From Smithella sp. M82 (GTDB taxonomy: Bacteria > Desulfobacterota > Syntrophia > Syntrophales > Smithellaceae): 46,651 nucleotides of DNA. Made by a program: the position numbers and the translations under genes. The number at the start of each line of letters is the position of its first letter. The first letter of the stretch is position 1. The notes below the pieces were generated by a model. It made no database searches. It was given only the letters and a program-made list of their open reading frames with translations, and was not told where the DNA came from. This document shows, piece by piece, positions 25,662 through 33,868 of this stretch. The stretch lies in assembly GCA_001683985.1 (NCBI GenBank), contig MAEO01000107.1:1-46651 (forward strand), read 5' to 3'.

Positions 25662-26504
25662 TTATTGCAAGGATTTTAAATAATTTTTAGCCCGTTGACC
25701 AAAAGAAGAGTCCGGCGATAATTTAACAACTGCCTGAAATGCTTTTTGGGCATTTTTATGATCTTCAGTCCTATAATAACACTGACCTAATAAAAATTGA
25801 GCATCAACAAGTAAAGAATCCAATTCCACGGATTTCTTAAAGTGCCGAAGAGCTTCCAGAAAGCTATTCTGATCAAAATAGATAAGTCCTATATTTTTTT
25901 CAATTTGCGGACGTAACGAAGTCCTCGGATCAATATTGAGAGCCTCCTGGTATTTGGCTAAAGCTTTATTATAATCCTTTTTCAAATAGTAAGCCCATGC
26001 CATATTATAAAGAGCCATTGCCGGTGTATCGTATAAATGATTACTGAGAGCTTTTTCAAATTCTTCGACAGCTTGGTCCCAAAGTCCACTGTCTAAATAT
26101 AATGTGCCTAAATAATTATGTGCTTCGGAATAATTCTCGTCCAGGGAGATTGCTTCTTTAAACTCCTCGATAGCCGCGTCCTTCATGCCCTTTCCATGAT
26201 AAGACATGCCTAAGTAGTAATGAACTTTGGGATTGCCGGAATAATACTTTTCCGATTCCAGCAGCTCTTTCAGGGCGCTGTTATACTGACCGGCGCTAAT
26301 ATAAGAAATACCTTTGTTTAAAAAAAGTTCTGCCTGTTCTCTATGCCAGGGGGTATAAGTACAGGAACAACACAGGAGTATTGTCAGATAAACGAAAAAT
26401 AATAATGTTTTTTTTACAATAAAAAACTTTTTATAAATAACCGCATCCTTCGACAAGCTCAGGATGACATTAGGTTTTTTTACAAACTTTTTATAAATAA
26501 CCAT
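25662..26504 (-). CDS. TPR lipoprotein, PilF/PilW-like, with a remodelled N-terminus
   Basis: A 280-residue protein with a lipobox (LLCCSC, around residue 48) and about six TPR units from residue 55 to the end. Such lipoproteins (PilF/PilW, Tgl) help the PilQ secretin assemble in the outer membrane, and this gene lies just downstream of pilQ on the same strand, which supports that role. The N-terminus is unusual: MVIYKKFVKK is followed by PNVILSLSKDA, the translation of a common intergenic repeat, and then VIYKKFFIVKK again. The repeat has thus inserted in frame with a duplication of the first codons. The only in-frame ATG is now upstream of the insertion. The result is a signal peptide with about 20 extra residues before its hydrophobic core. 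Confidence 0.85.
   Translation of the reverse strand: MVIYKKFVKKPNVILSLSKDAVIYKKFFIVKKTLLFFVYLTILLCCSCTYTPWHREQAELFLNKGISYISAGQYNSALKELLESEKYYSGNPKVHYYLGMSYHGKGMKDAAIEEFKEAISLDENYSEAHNYLGTLYLDSGLWDQAVEEFEKALSNHLYDTPAMALYNMAWAYYLKKDYNKALAKYQEALNIDPRTSLRPQIEKNIGLIYFDQNSFLEALRHFKKSVELDSLLVDAQFLLGQCYYRTEDHKNAQKAFQAVVKLSPDSSFGQRAKNYLKSLQ
26409..26502. repeat. Short repeat insertion with flanking duplication inside a gene start
   Basis: The 24-base element beginning ATCCTTCGACAAGC and ending CAGGATGAC (26445-26468) is identical to 32227-32250. It is flanked by two copies of AACTTTTTATAAATAACC (ending at 26442 and 26502), and the similarity extends into TTTTTTACAA on the left of each. The flanks are longer than usual transposition duplications. 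Confidence 0.75.
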
Positions 26505-26583
26505 TTCAAACCTAAATAAAAGACAGCGCCGATCTTTTTAAACCGCTGAAGAATAATGTTTAACTGGGAAAATTTCCCAAACT

Positions 26584-28368
26584 CTATTTAAGCTCATCGC
26601 CAGTTAGTATCTTGGGTGTCACAAAAACCAACAGTTGTTTTTTCTTTTTTGTTACACTTTCAGTTTTAAATAACCATCCCAGAACCGGAATTTTCTGCAG
26701 CCATGGCAAACCTGAATCCAATACACTGTCTTCTGTCTTCATAACTCCACCGACAACAACGGTATCTCCGTCACTAATAACCACCTTGGATTCGATTTCA
26801 CTTTTATTAATGGGAGGATTACCCTGGACTTCATTTGTCCAATCGGGACTATCATTACTGGCCTTGATATCCATGGAAATCTTCCCTTCATCAGTTATTT
26901 TCGGAGTAACCTCCAATTTCAATAATGCTTCTTTGAAAGAAACGGTTGCCGGCGAAGTACCGGATGCCGGAGTTGTATACGGAACCTCGGCGCCCTGCTT
27001 AATAATAGCTTTAATGCCCTCCATGGTAACGACCTTGGGCGAAGAAATAATTTTCCCCGTCCCGTTTTCTTCCAAAGCTGCCAATTGAGTTTCAAGAAAA
27101 CCCGTTGCACCGCCAAATACAAGGCCAATAACCGGCCCCGTCACTGCAGCCGGAAAATTTACAGCCGCCATTGATAGGCTTTTGCCCGTAGTGCTATCAA
27201 CGATACCGATCTGGGGAGGATAAGTCTGTTTATATTGAGTCGGTGTTAAAGATGTACTACTGCCGCCTGTTACACCCAATCCGTATGTGCTGCCGCCGAC
27301 TTTCTGCTGATTGCCAAAGCCCCACTCAACACCGATCTTTCTGACAAAATCCTCTGTTGCCTCAACAATCTTTGCTTCAATTAAAACCTGCTTTAACAAG
27401 CCTTTTTCCGCCATCATTTTTTGTTCTCTGGCCCTTCGCTCATCTTCAGCTTTGATTTGATCGTCAAAGGCCTTTGCCTTATCGGCTTCATCTTTTTTCT
27501 TTCTATCCAGGGTTGTTACAGTAATGATATTCCCTGTTTGTTTTTTAGCTAAGCTATTTATATCCAATATTGTGTCCAAAGCTTGCTTCCATGGAACATT
27601 TTTCATGGATAAAGTTATTGTACCTTTAACATCTTCACTCGAAACAATACTGACATTTCCGGACTCAGCCATCAGACGCAAAACACTCTTTATGTCTGCA
27701 TCCTGAAAATCAAGATCTATTATTCGATCCGCCGGTTTGAGTGTTTCTTTCTTGACAGTCTTTATTTCCGCCCCTCCATCTTTCGCAACATCACTGCTTG
27801 TTACAGTCTCAGCGCTGACTTTTGCTGCTGTTTTTCTATACCCTGTTGCCGCAGTTTTACCTTTAATTTTTTGAGAATCACTGTCCTTCTTATAAAATAA
27901 ACCGGCAATATTAAAATCAATAAACAAATTATTTCCTTCTTGTTTTATTGCAAAAGGAACAACTTTTTTAATATCAACCGTTAAATAAACCCATCTTTCA
28001 CCTTTTATCAGTTGTTGTGAGGGCGTTATGCTTATAATATTGTTTAATTCGCCTTCTCCCAGCGGCCGGCACAGGTTTTCAGGAACAGTCATATTTTCTA
28101 ATTTAATCAGATAACTACCGCTGTTCCTGCTTCTCATATCGATCACCGGCTGTTTGGACACAACCAGATGAATTCTCTCTTTGCCGGGTAATTTTTCTAA
28201 AAAAACACTTTCCAGATTCCCGACATTTGCAACAACTGCCGCTGTACCTTCTTCTGATGCCTTGCTTTTATCTGTTGTGTCAGCGGCTAAAGCAATGCCT
28301 GAGATATATGTAGACATCCAAATAGTAATTATAAAAACAAGAAACGTTTTGGATAAATATTTTTTCAT
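26584..28368 (-). CDS. pilQ: Type IV pilus secretin PilQ
   Basis: A 594-residue outer-membrane secretin through which the pilus passes. After a signal peptide (about residues 1-29) comes an AMIN-like peptidoglycan-binding region (about 50-160), a linker, one STN/N0 domain (DLDFQDADIKSVLRLMAE, about 218-290), a coiled segment and the secretin domain from VLIEAKIVEATEDF (about 325) to the end. The C-terminus has VVVGGVMKTEDS, the PVLGWLFK signature and LLVFVTPKIL. It is shorter than many PilQ proteins, having a single AMIN-like region. GAGGT precedes the ATG, and it follows pilP by 14 bases at the end of the pilMNOPQ operon. Confidence 0.95.
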   Translation of the reverse strand: MKKYLSKTFLVFIITIWMSTYISGIALAADTTDKSKASEEGTAAVVANVGNLESVFLEKLPGKERIHLVVSKQPVIDMRSRNSGSYLIKLENMTVPENLCRPLGEGELNNIISITPSQQLIKGERWVYLTVDIKKVVPFAIKQEGNNLFIDFNIAGLFYKKDSDSQKIKGKTAATGYRKTAAKVSAETVTSSDVAKDGGAEIKTVKKETLKPADRIIDLDFQDADIKSVLRLMAESGNVSIVSSEDVKGTITLSMKNVPWKQALDTILDINSLAKKQTGNIITVTTLDRKKKDEADKAKAFDDQIKAEDERRAREQKMMAEKGLLKQVLIEAKIVEATEDFVRKIGVEWGFGNQQKVGGSTYGLGVTGGSSTSLTPTQYKQTYPPQIGIVDSTTGKSLSMAAVNFPAAVTGPVIGLVFGGATGFLETQLAALEENGTGKIISSPKVVTMEGIKAIIKQGAEVPYTTPASGTSPATVSFKEALLKLEVTPKITDEGKISMDIKASNDSPDWTNEVQGNPPINKSEIESKVVISDGDTVVVGGVMKTEDSVLDSGLPWLQKIPVLGWLFKTESVTKKKKQLLVFVTPKILTGDELK

Positions 28369-28382
28369 GATTTTACCTCATT

Positions 28383-28970
28383 TTAATTTTTACGCAGTTT
28401 TAAAATGACTCTTCTCGGTTTTTTCGTCTCATATTCTTCTACAATGACACGGTCAGCCAAAATTTCTATTACTCTGCCGTTATATAAGCCGATGCGAGTT
28501 CCTACATATAGAGGGTAAAACTTTTTCGCCGCATCTTCACAAATAGCCACTCGATGATCTTTATCGCCGGCAATTCCTACTACCCGGTATCTTTCAATGT
28601 CGGCTCTTTGTAGTGGAAACATGGAGACCTCAGCTTTCTTTGCAACTTGCTGTTTCACAATAGCAGCATCCACTGTTACAAAAGGCCGGAAGGGATCAGG
28701 CTTACCTGATGGATTATAGATATAATTGTCTGCTGGAGCTACTGTAAGCGGCGGTGGTTGATCTTGTGCTGATATTACAGCAGGAGCAGCATTTGCAACA
28801 GAACCGACCACTGATGGTTGTTTTACCTGTGTTGTCGTTGCAACAGGCGTTACCTTCACAGAGGTATGCGAAGAAGAAGGTGAGGCATTTTTTACCTCAG
28901 CGGTAAAAGCAACGCTTGCTGAAAAACAAATAATTATAAAAGCGCCGGCAATTAATTTTATTTTTTTCAT
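28383..28970 (-). CDS. pilP: Type IV pilus inner-membrane alignment protein PilP
   Basis: A 195-residue protein with a signal peptide (about 1-23). Most PilP proteins carry a lipobox cysteine at the end of the signal; here cysteine 15 lies inside the hydrophobic part, so lipidation is doubtful. A Ser/Thr/Pro/Val-rich stretch (about 30-75) is followed by the folded PilP domain, with PDPFRPFV and VGIAGDKDHRVAICED. PilP links PilN/PilO to the PilQ secretin. Its start overlaps the end of pilO by four bases (ATGA). Confidence 0.92.
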   Translation of the reverse strand: MKKIKLIAGAFIIICFSASVAFTAEVKNASPSSSHTSVKVTPVATTTQVKQPSVVGSVANAAPAVISAQDQPPPLTVAPADNYIYNPSGKPDPFRPFVTVDAAIVKQQVAKKAEVSMFPLQRADIERYRVVGIAGDKDHRVAICEDAAKKFYPLYVGTRIGLYNGRVIEILADRVIVEEYETKKPRRVILKLRKN

Positions 28971-29689
28971 TTTGTCTTTTCACTTACTTTTTCTTTTTTA
29001 TCAATAAACATATATGTCTTAATTGTACAATTTGTAGAAACAATATATCCTTTTCCTTTTACTTCCTTCCTATCTCCAATGGTAATATCGGAAACATTAA
29101 TAATTCTCGGCAACTGAGCTACTTTGAAAAAGAAATAAAGAATGTTTTGATAAGTACCGATTACCGAAACTACCACAGGTATTTCTTCATAAAAAGGTTC
29201 CGCTGTCGTTGCGGCACCTTTTTCCTCCCCGCCAACGGATGGAACTGGATTTTGCCGTTGATCTGAAGGCTTGAGTAATGCCGCTGTTTTCTCTAATCCG
29301 GCAGGTTGTTTCTCCAGTACTTGGGGTACCGGGGGTTTAGGCTCAAATAACAGAAACTCAACACCGGCATCTTTGCCGGCTAAGGCAACAGAATGGAAAA
29401 GGGTCGGTATTTCCTTTTGGTTGGGAAGTTTTTGCAAGGCTACTTTATAATTTTCCGATAATTTCGCAACTTCAGCCATATATTGATCAATCTGCTTTGC
29501 AATTTTTTCTTTTTCTTTAATTTTTGACTGCACCTCTGTGTATTTTACACTGAGAGCGCTTCTTTTTTCCATTGCTGAAGATAAAAAATAAAACCAATAC
29601 AGATAACAGATAATGAAAACGATTAAACATACAACCAACACCTTGGCTTTAGCAGACATTTTCTTTATATCATTTAATGTGATGGCCAT
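28967..29689 (-). CDS. pilO: Type IV pilus assembly protein PilO
   Basis: A 240-residue bitopic protein: one transmembrane segment (about 15-35), a coiled coil (about 40-75) and a periplasmic ferredoxin-like domain. PNQKEIPTLFHSVALAGKD and YQNILYFFFKVAQLPRIINV are the conserved PilO blocks. It pairs with PilN in the periplasmic alignment complex. A low-complexity insertion rich in Pro, Lys and Ala lies about residues 125-160. It begins three bases after the pilN stop and overlaps pilP. Confidence 0.93.
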   Translation of the reverse strand: MAITLNDIKKMSAKAKVLVVCLIVFIICYLYWFYFLSSAMEKRSALSVKYTEVQSKIKEKEKIAKQIDQYMAEVAKLSENYKVALQKLPNQKEIPTLFHSVALAGKDAGVEFLLFEPKPPVPQVLEKQPAGLEKTAALLKPSDQRQNPVPSVGGEEKGAATTAEPFYEEIPVVVSVIGTYQNILYFFFKVAQLPRIINVSDITIGDRKEVKGKGYIVSTNCTIKTYMFIDKKEKVSEKTK

Positions 29690-29692
29690 ATA

Positions 29693-30238
29693 TTAGAATC
29701 CTTTTTTTAAGATACAGGAAAAATTAAACTGCTGTAAAGTAACACCGGCTATTTCTGTCTTTTTTGAAGAAATCAGATCCACTGATTTTATAGGCTCAAA
29801 TCTCTCAATTTCTTTCATAAAATCCGCAACAATTATATTATCCCTGCCGATGCCTTCAATATTCATGCGATCATTTTTATGGGTTATCTTAACCAGCCAG
29901 ATATCTTTAGGAACAAGCATTGCCAAATTATCTAAAGTCTTTACCGGCGCTAAACGATTTTCTTCTAACGTTTCAATTACTCCAAGTTTTTGTTCCAACT
30001 CTCTCTTAATGCTTTTAAATTTTCCCAGATCACCTATTTTCTTATCTAAGTTAGACAGCGTATCTTCCGCCGTTTTTACTTTGCTTTCTAAATCACTAAT
30101 TGAAGAATTCATCCAAATTTGGATACAAACAAGAGAAAGAATCACTACGATAAATGACCCTACGGCAATAAATACTTGCTGGGATAGATTTTCTTTCTTT
30201 TCTTTTTCACGATAGGGTAAAAGGTTTATTTTTATCAT
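29693..30238 (-). CDS. pilN: Type IV pilus assembly protein PilN
   Basis: A 181-residue bitopic protein. The cytoplasmic N-terminus IKINLLPYREKEKK is the conserved PilM-binding peptide (INLLPYR). A transmembrane helix (about 22-42), a coiled coil and a periplasmic domain of PilN type follow. It joins PilM in the cytoplasm to PilO in the periplasm. Its start overlaps the pilM stop by four bases. Confidence 0.95.
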   Translation of the reverse strand: MIKINLLPYREKEKKENLSQQVFIAVGSFIVVILSLVCIQIWMNSSISDLESKVKTAEDTLSNLDKKIGDLGKFKSIKRELEQKLGVIETLEENRLAPVKTLDNLAMLVPKDIWLVKITHKNDRMNIEGIGRDNIIVADFMKEIERFEPIKSVDLISSKKTEIAGVTLQQFNFSCILKKGF

Positions 30239-31317
30239 TTATCGCCTATCTTTCTTAAGCCTAAACCTATAACCGTTGCAGCAATCGGCTTAATGCTCTC
30301 TATATTCTTTGCATCAATGTTTCTTTTGCTATAACCAATCTTTAAAAACGGGTCGATTAATTCAGCTCTCACATTGAGTTTTTCTGATAAAGTCGTAACT
30401 AGATTGGGAATTTTAGCTGAACCACCGGAGAGCAATATGCGCTTAACGTACTCCCCGCCAAAAGTTGAATGGAAATAATCAATGGTTCTCTCAATTTCCA
30501 GGCAAATCGGTTTGGCAAAATCCAAAATACTGTTTTTTAAATCCAGATTATCCTCTTCACTACCCTTAGGCAGACCTTCTATTTTGATTTTTTCTGCTTC
30601 ATCAAAAGTTAACTTATATTTTTCCTGCAAACTTTCAGTAATAGTGTTTCCGGCTAAAGCAAAATCTCTTGTAAAAATCGACATGCCGCCCTTGACAACA
30701 TTGATGCCTGTAACACTTGCTCCGATATTTATTATTACAACAGTTTTATCGTTATCAAATTCGTAATTAGTTTCATACACAGTTTCCAAAACAAAAGGAG
30801 CCACGTCCATAATCACAACATTCAGACCGGCAGCTGTAATCGCTTCAAGATAACTATTGACCACATCTTTCTTCGCCGCCACGATAATAATATCCATTTG
30901 ATTAGGATTATAGTTATTATCACCCAAAATCTGAAAGTCATAATAAACGTCTTCCATATTATCAAAAGGTAAATATTTGCCGGCTTCATCATGAATCAAA
31001 TCGCGCAATTCTTCTTCGTTCATTTGATCCAACGTTACTTTTTTTATAATGACTGAGCTTCCCCCAAGAGAGGTTACGATCCCTTTATGTTTGCAACCGG
31101 AATTTTTAAAGAGTTCTTTGATTTTTAAAGATAATGCACCGGAATCAGCCAAAACACCATCAATAATTATGCCTTTAGGCAAAGGAATCTGTAAGAAGCG
31201 ATTAAGAATATGACCACGTGAACTACTTATGATTTCACCCAATTTTAGAGAACTTGAACCTATATCTAAGCCAACAAGGTTCTTTTTACGTGAAAATATG
31301 TCTTTTACGTTTAGCAT
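30235..31317 (-). CDS. pilM: Type IV pilus assembly ATPase-like protein PilM
   Basis: A 360-residue actin-like cytoplasmic protein of the pilus base. LVGLDIGSSSLKLGEI (about 14-29) is the phosphate-1 loop; VVIINIGASVTGINVV and ILLSGGSAKIPNL are the other nucleotide-binding parts of the FtsA/MreB fold. It binds the INLLPYR peptide of PilN. It is the first gene of the pilMNOPQ operon and follows ftsB by 45 bases. The pilin gene, pilB, pilT and pilC are not in the window. Confidence 0.95.
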   Translation of the reverse strand: MLNVKDIFSRKKNLVGLDIGSSSLKLGEIISSSRGHILNRFLQIPLPKGIIIDGVLADSGALSLKIKELFKNSGCKHKGIVTSLGGSSVIIKKVTLDQMNEEELRDLIHDEAGKYLPFDNMEDVYYDFQILGDNNYNPNQMDIIIVAAKKDVVNSYLEAITAAGLNVVIMDVAPFVLETVYETNYEFDNDKTVVIINIGASVTGINVVKGGMSIFTRDFALAGNTITESLQEKYKLTFDEAEKIKIEGLPKGSEEDNLDLKNSILDFAKPICLEIERTIDYFHSTFGGEYVKRILLSGGSAKIPNLVTTLSEKLNVRAELIDPFLKIGYSKRNIDAKNIESIKPIAATVIGLGLRKIGDK

Positions 31318-31362
31318 TAAAGCGCCATTACATATAGTTTTTAACTAAACAATTTTCTATTC

Positions 31363-31629
31363 TCATTTCGTCCACCTATAAACAAGGTCTCCTTCTCTAA
31401 CCATGCCTAATTCATTTCGGGCAATCTTTTCTATATAATTATAATCGCTACGCAATAAAAGTATCTTTTTCTTTAGTTCATCGTTTTCCATGGTTATTTC
31501 ATTATTTTGCAACTGCAACTGAGCCAACCGTTTACTCATCAGATAGTTATCAACAAATCCCCTGTTGCCAAAAGTTATTAGAAGCGCCATAAGTAGTAAG
31601 AAGCCAACAAGATATCTTCCTATTTTCAT
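31363..31629 (-). CDS. ftsB: Cell-division protein FtsB/DivIC family
   Basis: An 88-residue bitopic protein: a transmembrane helix (about 5-22), a leucine-rich coiled coil (about 30-65) and the conserved tail IEKIARNELGMVREGDLVYRW, typical of FtsB/DivIC septum-formation initiators. It bridges FtsL and FtsQ in the divisome. It sits between a small XRE regulator and pilM. GGAAGGA lies about 12 bases before the ATG, rather far. Confidence 0.88.
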   Translation of the reverse strand: MKIGRYLVGFLLLMALLITFGNRGFVDNYLMSKRLAQLQLQNNEITMENDELKKKILLLRSDYNYIEKIARNELGMVREGDLVYRWTK

Positions 31630-31686
31630 TTGAGATCAATTCCTTCCAGTTCAATGCGATGAAACATGATGCGCCCTTTAAGTTTC

Positions 31687-31884
31687 TCAAGGGAACACTT
31701 CTTCATATGTTTTCTGCAAGGCTTTAGCTACTTTCAATTCGGAATTTTTTCTTGTAGATAAGCCTTTTTCCATTTTAGCGATCGTTTGCGGAGTTAATCC
31801 TGCTCTTCTCGCTAATTCAGATATACTCAAAGGAATTGTTTCTCGAAATTTTTTTACGTGATTTTTCTTTATATTATCCACCAT
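31687..31884 (-). CDS. Small XRE-family HTH regulator
   Basis: A 65-residue protein that is almost only a Cro/CI-type helix-turn-helix: SISELARRAGLTPQTIAKMEKG (about 19-40) holds both the recognition helix and the turn, followed by two more helices. There is no ligand or dimerisation domain. It is the first gene of the ftsB-pilMNOPQ direction (57 bases before ftsB) and may control itself through the AT-rich repeats upstream; that is inference. Confidence 0.88.
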   Translation of the reverse strand: MVDNIKKNHVKKFRETIPLSISELARRAGLTPQTIAKMEKGLSTRKNSELKVAKALQKTYEEVFP

Positions 31885-31902
31885 AAATTAAAGCCTTACA
31901 TT

Positions 31903-31990
31903 ATTATAGTTAATATAAAAACAATAAATTTAACAAAAAGTCAAGTAAATTAATTAACATTAATTAATATTGATTAATATTGATAACAAT
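31903..31990 (-). promoter_or_regulatory. Promoter region with 10-bp-spaced AT repeats upstream of the XRE gene
   Basis: A TATAAT (minus strand, 31903-31908) lies about 20 bases before the XRE start codon; TTGACT is visible further upstream but not at ideal spacing. Behind it, at 31951-31990, four consecutive ten-base units (TAATTAACAT, TAATTAATAT, TGATTAATAT, TGATAACAAT) form a helically phased array. Such an array is either an operator for a regulator like the XRE protein or an intrinsically bent UP-type region. Confidence 0.4.
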
Positions 31991-32015
31991 CCTAATGAAA
32001 AAAATAGGTTCTTCA

Positions 32016-32186
32016 TCTGAAAATACACATCTAAGTTATTGTTTATATTGTTATTTAAAAACTATCCTCATCAAATCCCCCTCCATCCCCCTTTTCTCAA
32101 GGGGAAAGTTCCCCTCTTGGGCAAAGAGGGGTTAGGGGAGATTTTCATGCTCCTTTGTGACGGATACCGTCATGGGGTTTCATTTT
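32016..32186. repeat. Dispersed intergenic repeat, copy 3
   Basis: Nearly identical to copy 2 from TCTGAAAATACACATC through ATCCCCCTCCATCCCCC, with a shorter middle part, ending in ATGCTCCTTTG, the palindrome TGACGG-ATA-CCGTCA (32158-32172) and GGTTTCATTTTA. Orientation on the plus strand is the same as in copies 1 and 2. Confidence 0.85.
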
Positions 32187-32226
32187 AAGTGGGCAACTCA
32201 GTTTCGAAGGCTCACCTGTCATGGTG

Positions 32227-32250
32227 ATCCTTCGACAAGCTCAGGATGAC
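32227..32250. repeat. Short interspersed repeat (translates as VILSLSKD)
   Basis: Identical over 24 bases to the element inside the TPR lipoprotein start (26445-26468). Here it lies between the dispersed repeat and the COG1900 gene, in a 538-base gap (31885-32422) with no credible gene. Confidence 0.75.
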
Positions 32251-32422
32251 AGCGTTATGGTAAGCCGAGCCCGCCATGAGTTTATCGAATGGAACCATCA
32301 GGGTGGCAATTTACCCACATATTCTGAGAAAGAGCCAAAAAATATCTATTTAAAATAAACAGTTATTAACCCGGAAACGAAAATGTTTTTAATGAGTAAT
32401 TTATCAAATCAGAGTGTAGATC

Positions 32423-33592
32423 TTATACGGAAGGCAAAATCTGTTGCGGTTCTCCGAGTATGAATTTGCGGCTTTCAATCCATTCTTTTAATACATTGGA
32501 AATCAGTCTGGCTTTGTAATAACTGGACAGAGGTGCAGTGATAACTTTCTTCCCGTCAATAATAATGGTCCCGCTGCGTAAATCCTTATAACTTACTTCC
32601 GTGAGAGGCTTGGGATTGCCTTTAGGATAATCCATACTGTAGTCATAAACTTGAGTATAAATATCGTCATCTTTTACTGCCGTGAATTGTGCCATTTCTT
32701 CATCCAGAACAGGAATAGGAATACCTATGCCTACGAACAATGAAACTCCATATCCCAAAATGCTCGCTCCGGCGAGCCATTCCGGGGACATTTCTTTTAA
32801 ATTGCCAACAACAGCAATTGTTCCGGCTCCCTGTTTGGGAACTCCGTTTGCTCCACGGGGCACATCAGGATTATGCTGTGTGCCCGGCCAGGACACAAAT
32901 CCCTGCGCTCCACCTAAAAATATCCGTGTACCGATTCCTATTGTCCGGTAATAAGGATCGTTAAACAATGGACTTAATTGTCCAGATGTAGAATAGGCCG
33001 CATTGGCCATTTGCGGGCGAAGCATACCCATGTATGTATATATTGTTCTATCAGATAAATTAACAGCGCAATTATAATTTTGGTATGCATTGCGCGGATT
33101 AAATAAAATCGCATTTTGCAAATCATTTATCGTAATATTTCTCTCGTACTTCCTGGCAGGATAACAATCCGTCCCGTAACCTTCGGCACGCAGTTTAACA
33201 ACGTTTCCGGAAACAAGATCTTCTATTACATGGCCGCCGCCGTAGTTGAATTCCCCGGGATAAACGCTGTTGAGCGGATCATTTTCCACCACTTCCGTCG
33301 CACCGATATAACAATCCACGGCAGCTATTCCGCCATAAGCGGGCACATCATTTAACCAGACCCTGGACGCTCTAATCTTCGGGGAAGTATGGCCGAAATT
33401 AAGAAAAGCTCCGGAAGAGCACATAGCTCCAAAAGTTCCGGTGGTAACAACATCAATTTTACGGGCGGCTTCAACAGCGCCATTCCTTTCCACAATATCA
33501 ATCATTTCTTCGGCCGTGACAACAACAGCCCGCCCTTCTTTTATTTTTTCATTTATTTCTTTAAATGTTTTTTTGACTTTGAATTTTTTCAT
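32423..33592 (-). CDS. COG1900/DUF39 homocysteine biosynthesis protein (L-aspartate semialdehyde sulfurtransferase family)
   Basis: A 389-residue protein of the COG1900 family of methanogens and anaerobic Deltaproteobacteria. Archaeal members take part in making homocysteine from aspartate semialdehyde by sulfur insertion. Cysteines that could carry the sulfur are Cys58 (TFGAMCSSGAFLNFGH), Cys94 (AAVDCYIGA) and Cys143 (GTDCYPA). GGAQGFVSWPGTQHNPDV is another well conserved block. The archaeal version works with a separate ferredoxin-domain protein and a COG2122 partner; neither lies in the window, and there is no CBS or Fe-S domain at the C-terminus. It is surrounded by gaps of 538 and about 276 bases and seems monocistronic. 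Confidence 0.88.
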   Translation of the reverse strand: MKKFKVKKTFKEINEKIKEGRAVVVTAEEMIDIVERNGAVEAARKIDVVTTGTFGAMCSSGAFLNFGHTSPKIRASRVWLNDVPAYGGIAAVDCYIGATEVVENDPLNSVYPGEFNYGGGHVIEDLVSGNVVKLRAEGYGTDCYPARKYERNITINDLQNAILFNPRNAYQNYNCAVNLSDRTIYTYMGMLRPQMANAAYSTSGQLSPLFNDPYYRTIGIGTRIFLGGAQGFVSWPGTQHNPDVPRGANGVPKQGAGTIAVVGNLKEMSPEWLAGASILGYGVSLFVGIGIPIPVLDEEMAQFTAVKDDDIYTQVYDYSMDYPKGNPKPLTEVSYKDLRSGTIIIDGKKVITAPLSSYYKARLISNVLKEWIESRKFILGEPQQILPSV

Positions 33593-33756
33593 ATCTAAAT
33601 TTCCGGCCCCGGAATAATTGCGTATATTTCATACCACTGTTTGGCGCCAATTGCAAAAGCCAAGAACCTTCTTTTAAAACATGTGCGCTAAAAATATCTT
33701 TTTGAGCGGCTATTGCAAGCGTTTTGGCTCATAAATTTCGGCGAAGTAGAGGATCA

Positions 33757-33798
33757 GCGATTACAACTGCTTGAGCCGAAGGCGAGTTTTGTAATCGC
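33757..33798. repeat. Perfect 10-bp inverted repeat in the gap after dut
   Basis: GCGATTACAA (33757-33766) and TTGTAATCGC (33789-33798) are exact inverse complements around a 22-base loop. Outer pieces, GGCTCATAAATTT before and GCCTTAAATTTATCC after, extend the symmetry imperfectly. The gap 33593-33868 holds no gene I can support. Confidence 0.6.
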
Positions 33799-33868
33799 CT
33801 GAAGCGAGCCTTAAATTTATCCAAAATGCTTGCCGGCAGCGAAAATGATTTTAGGGCAACATCTAAAA

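Noticed and set aside
31951..31990. CRISPR-like or iteron array
   Set aside because: The units are only ten bases without spacers, there are four of them, and no cas or rep gene is near.
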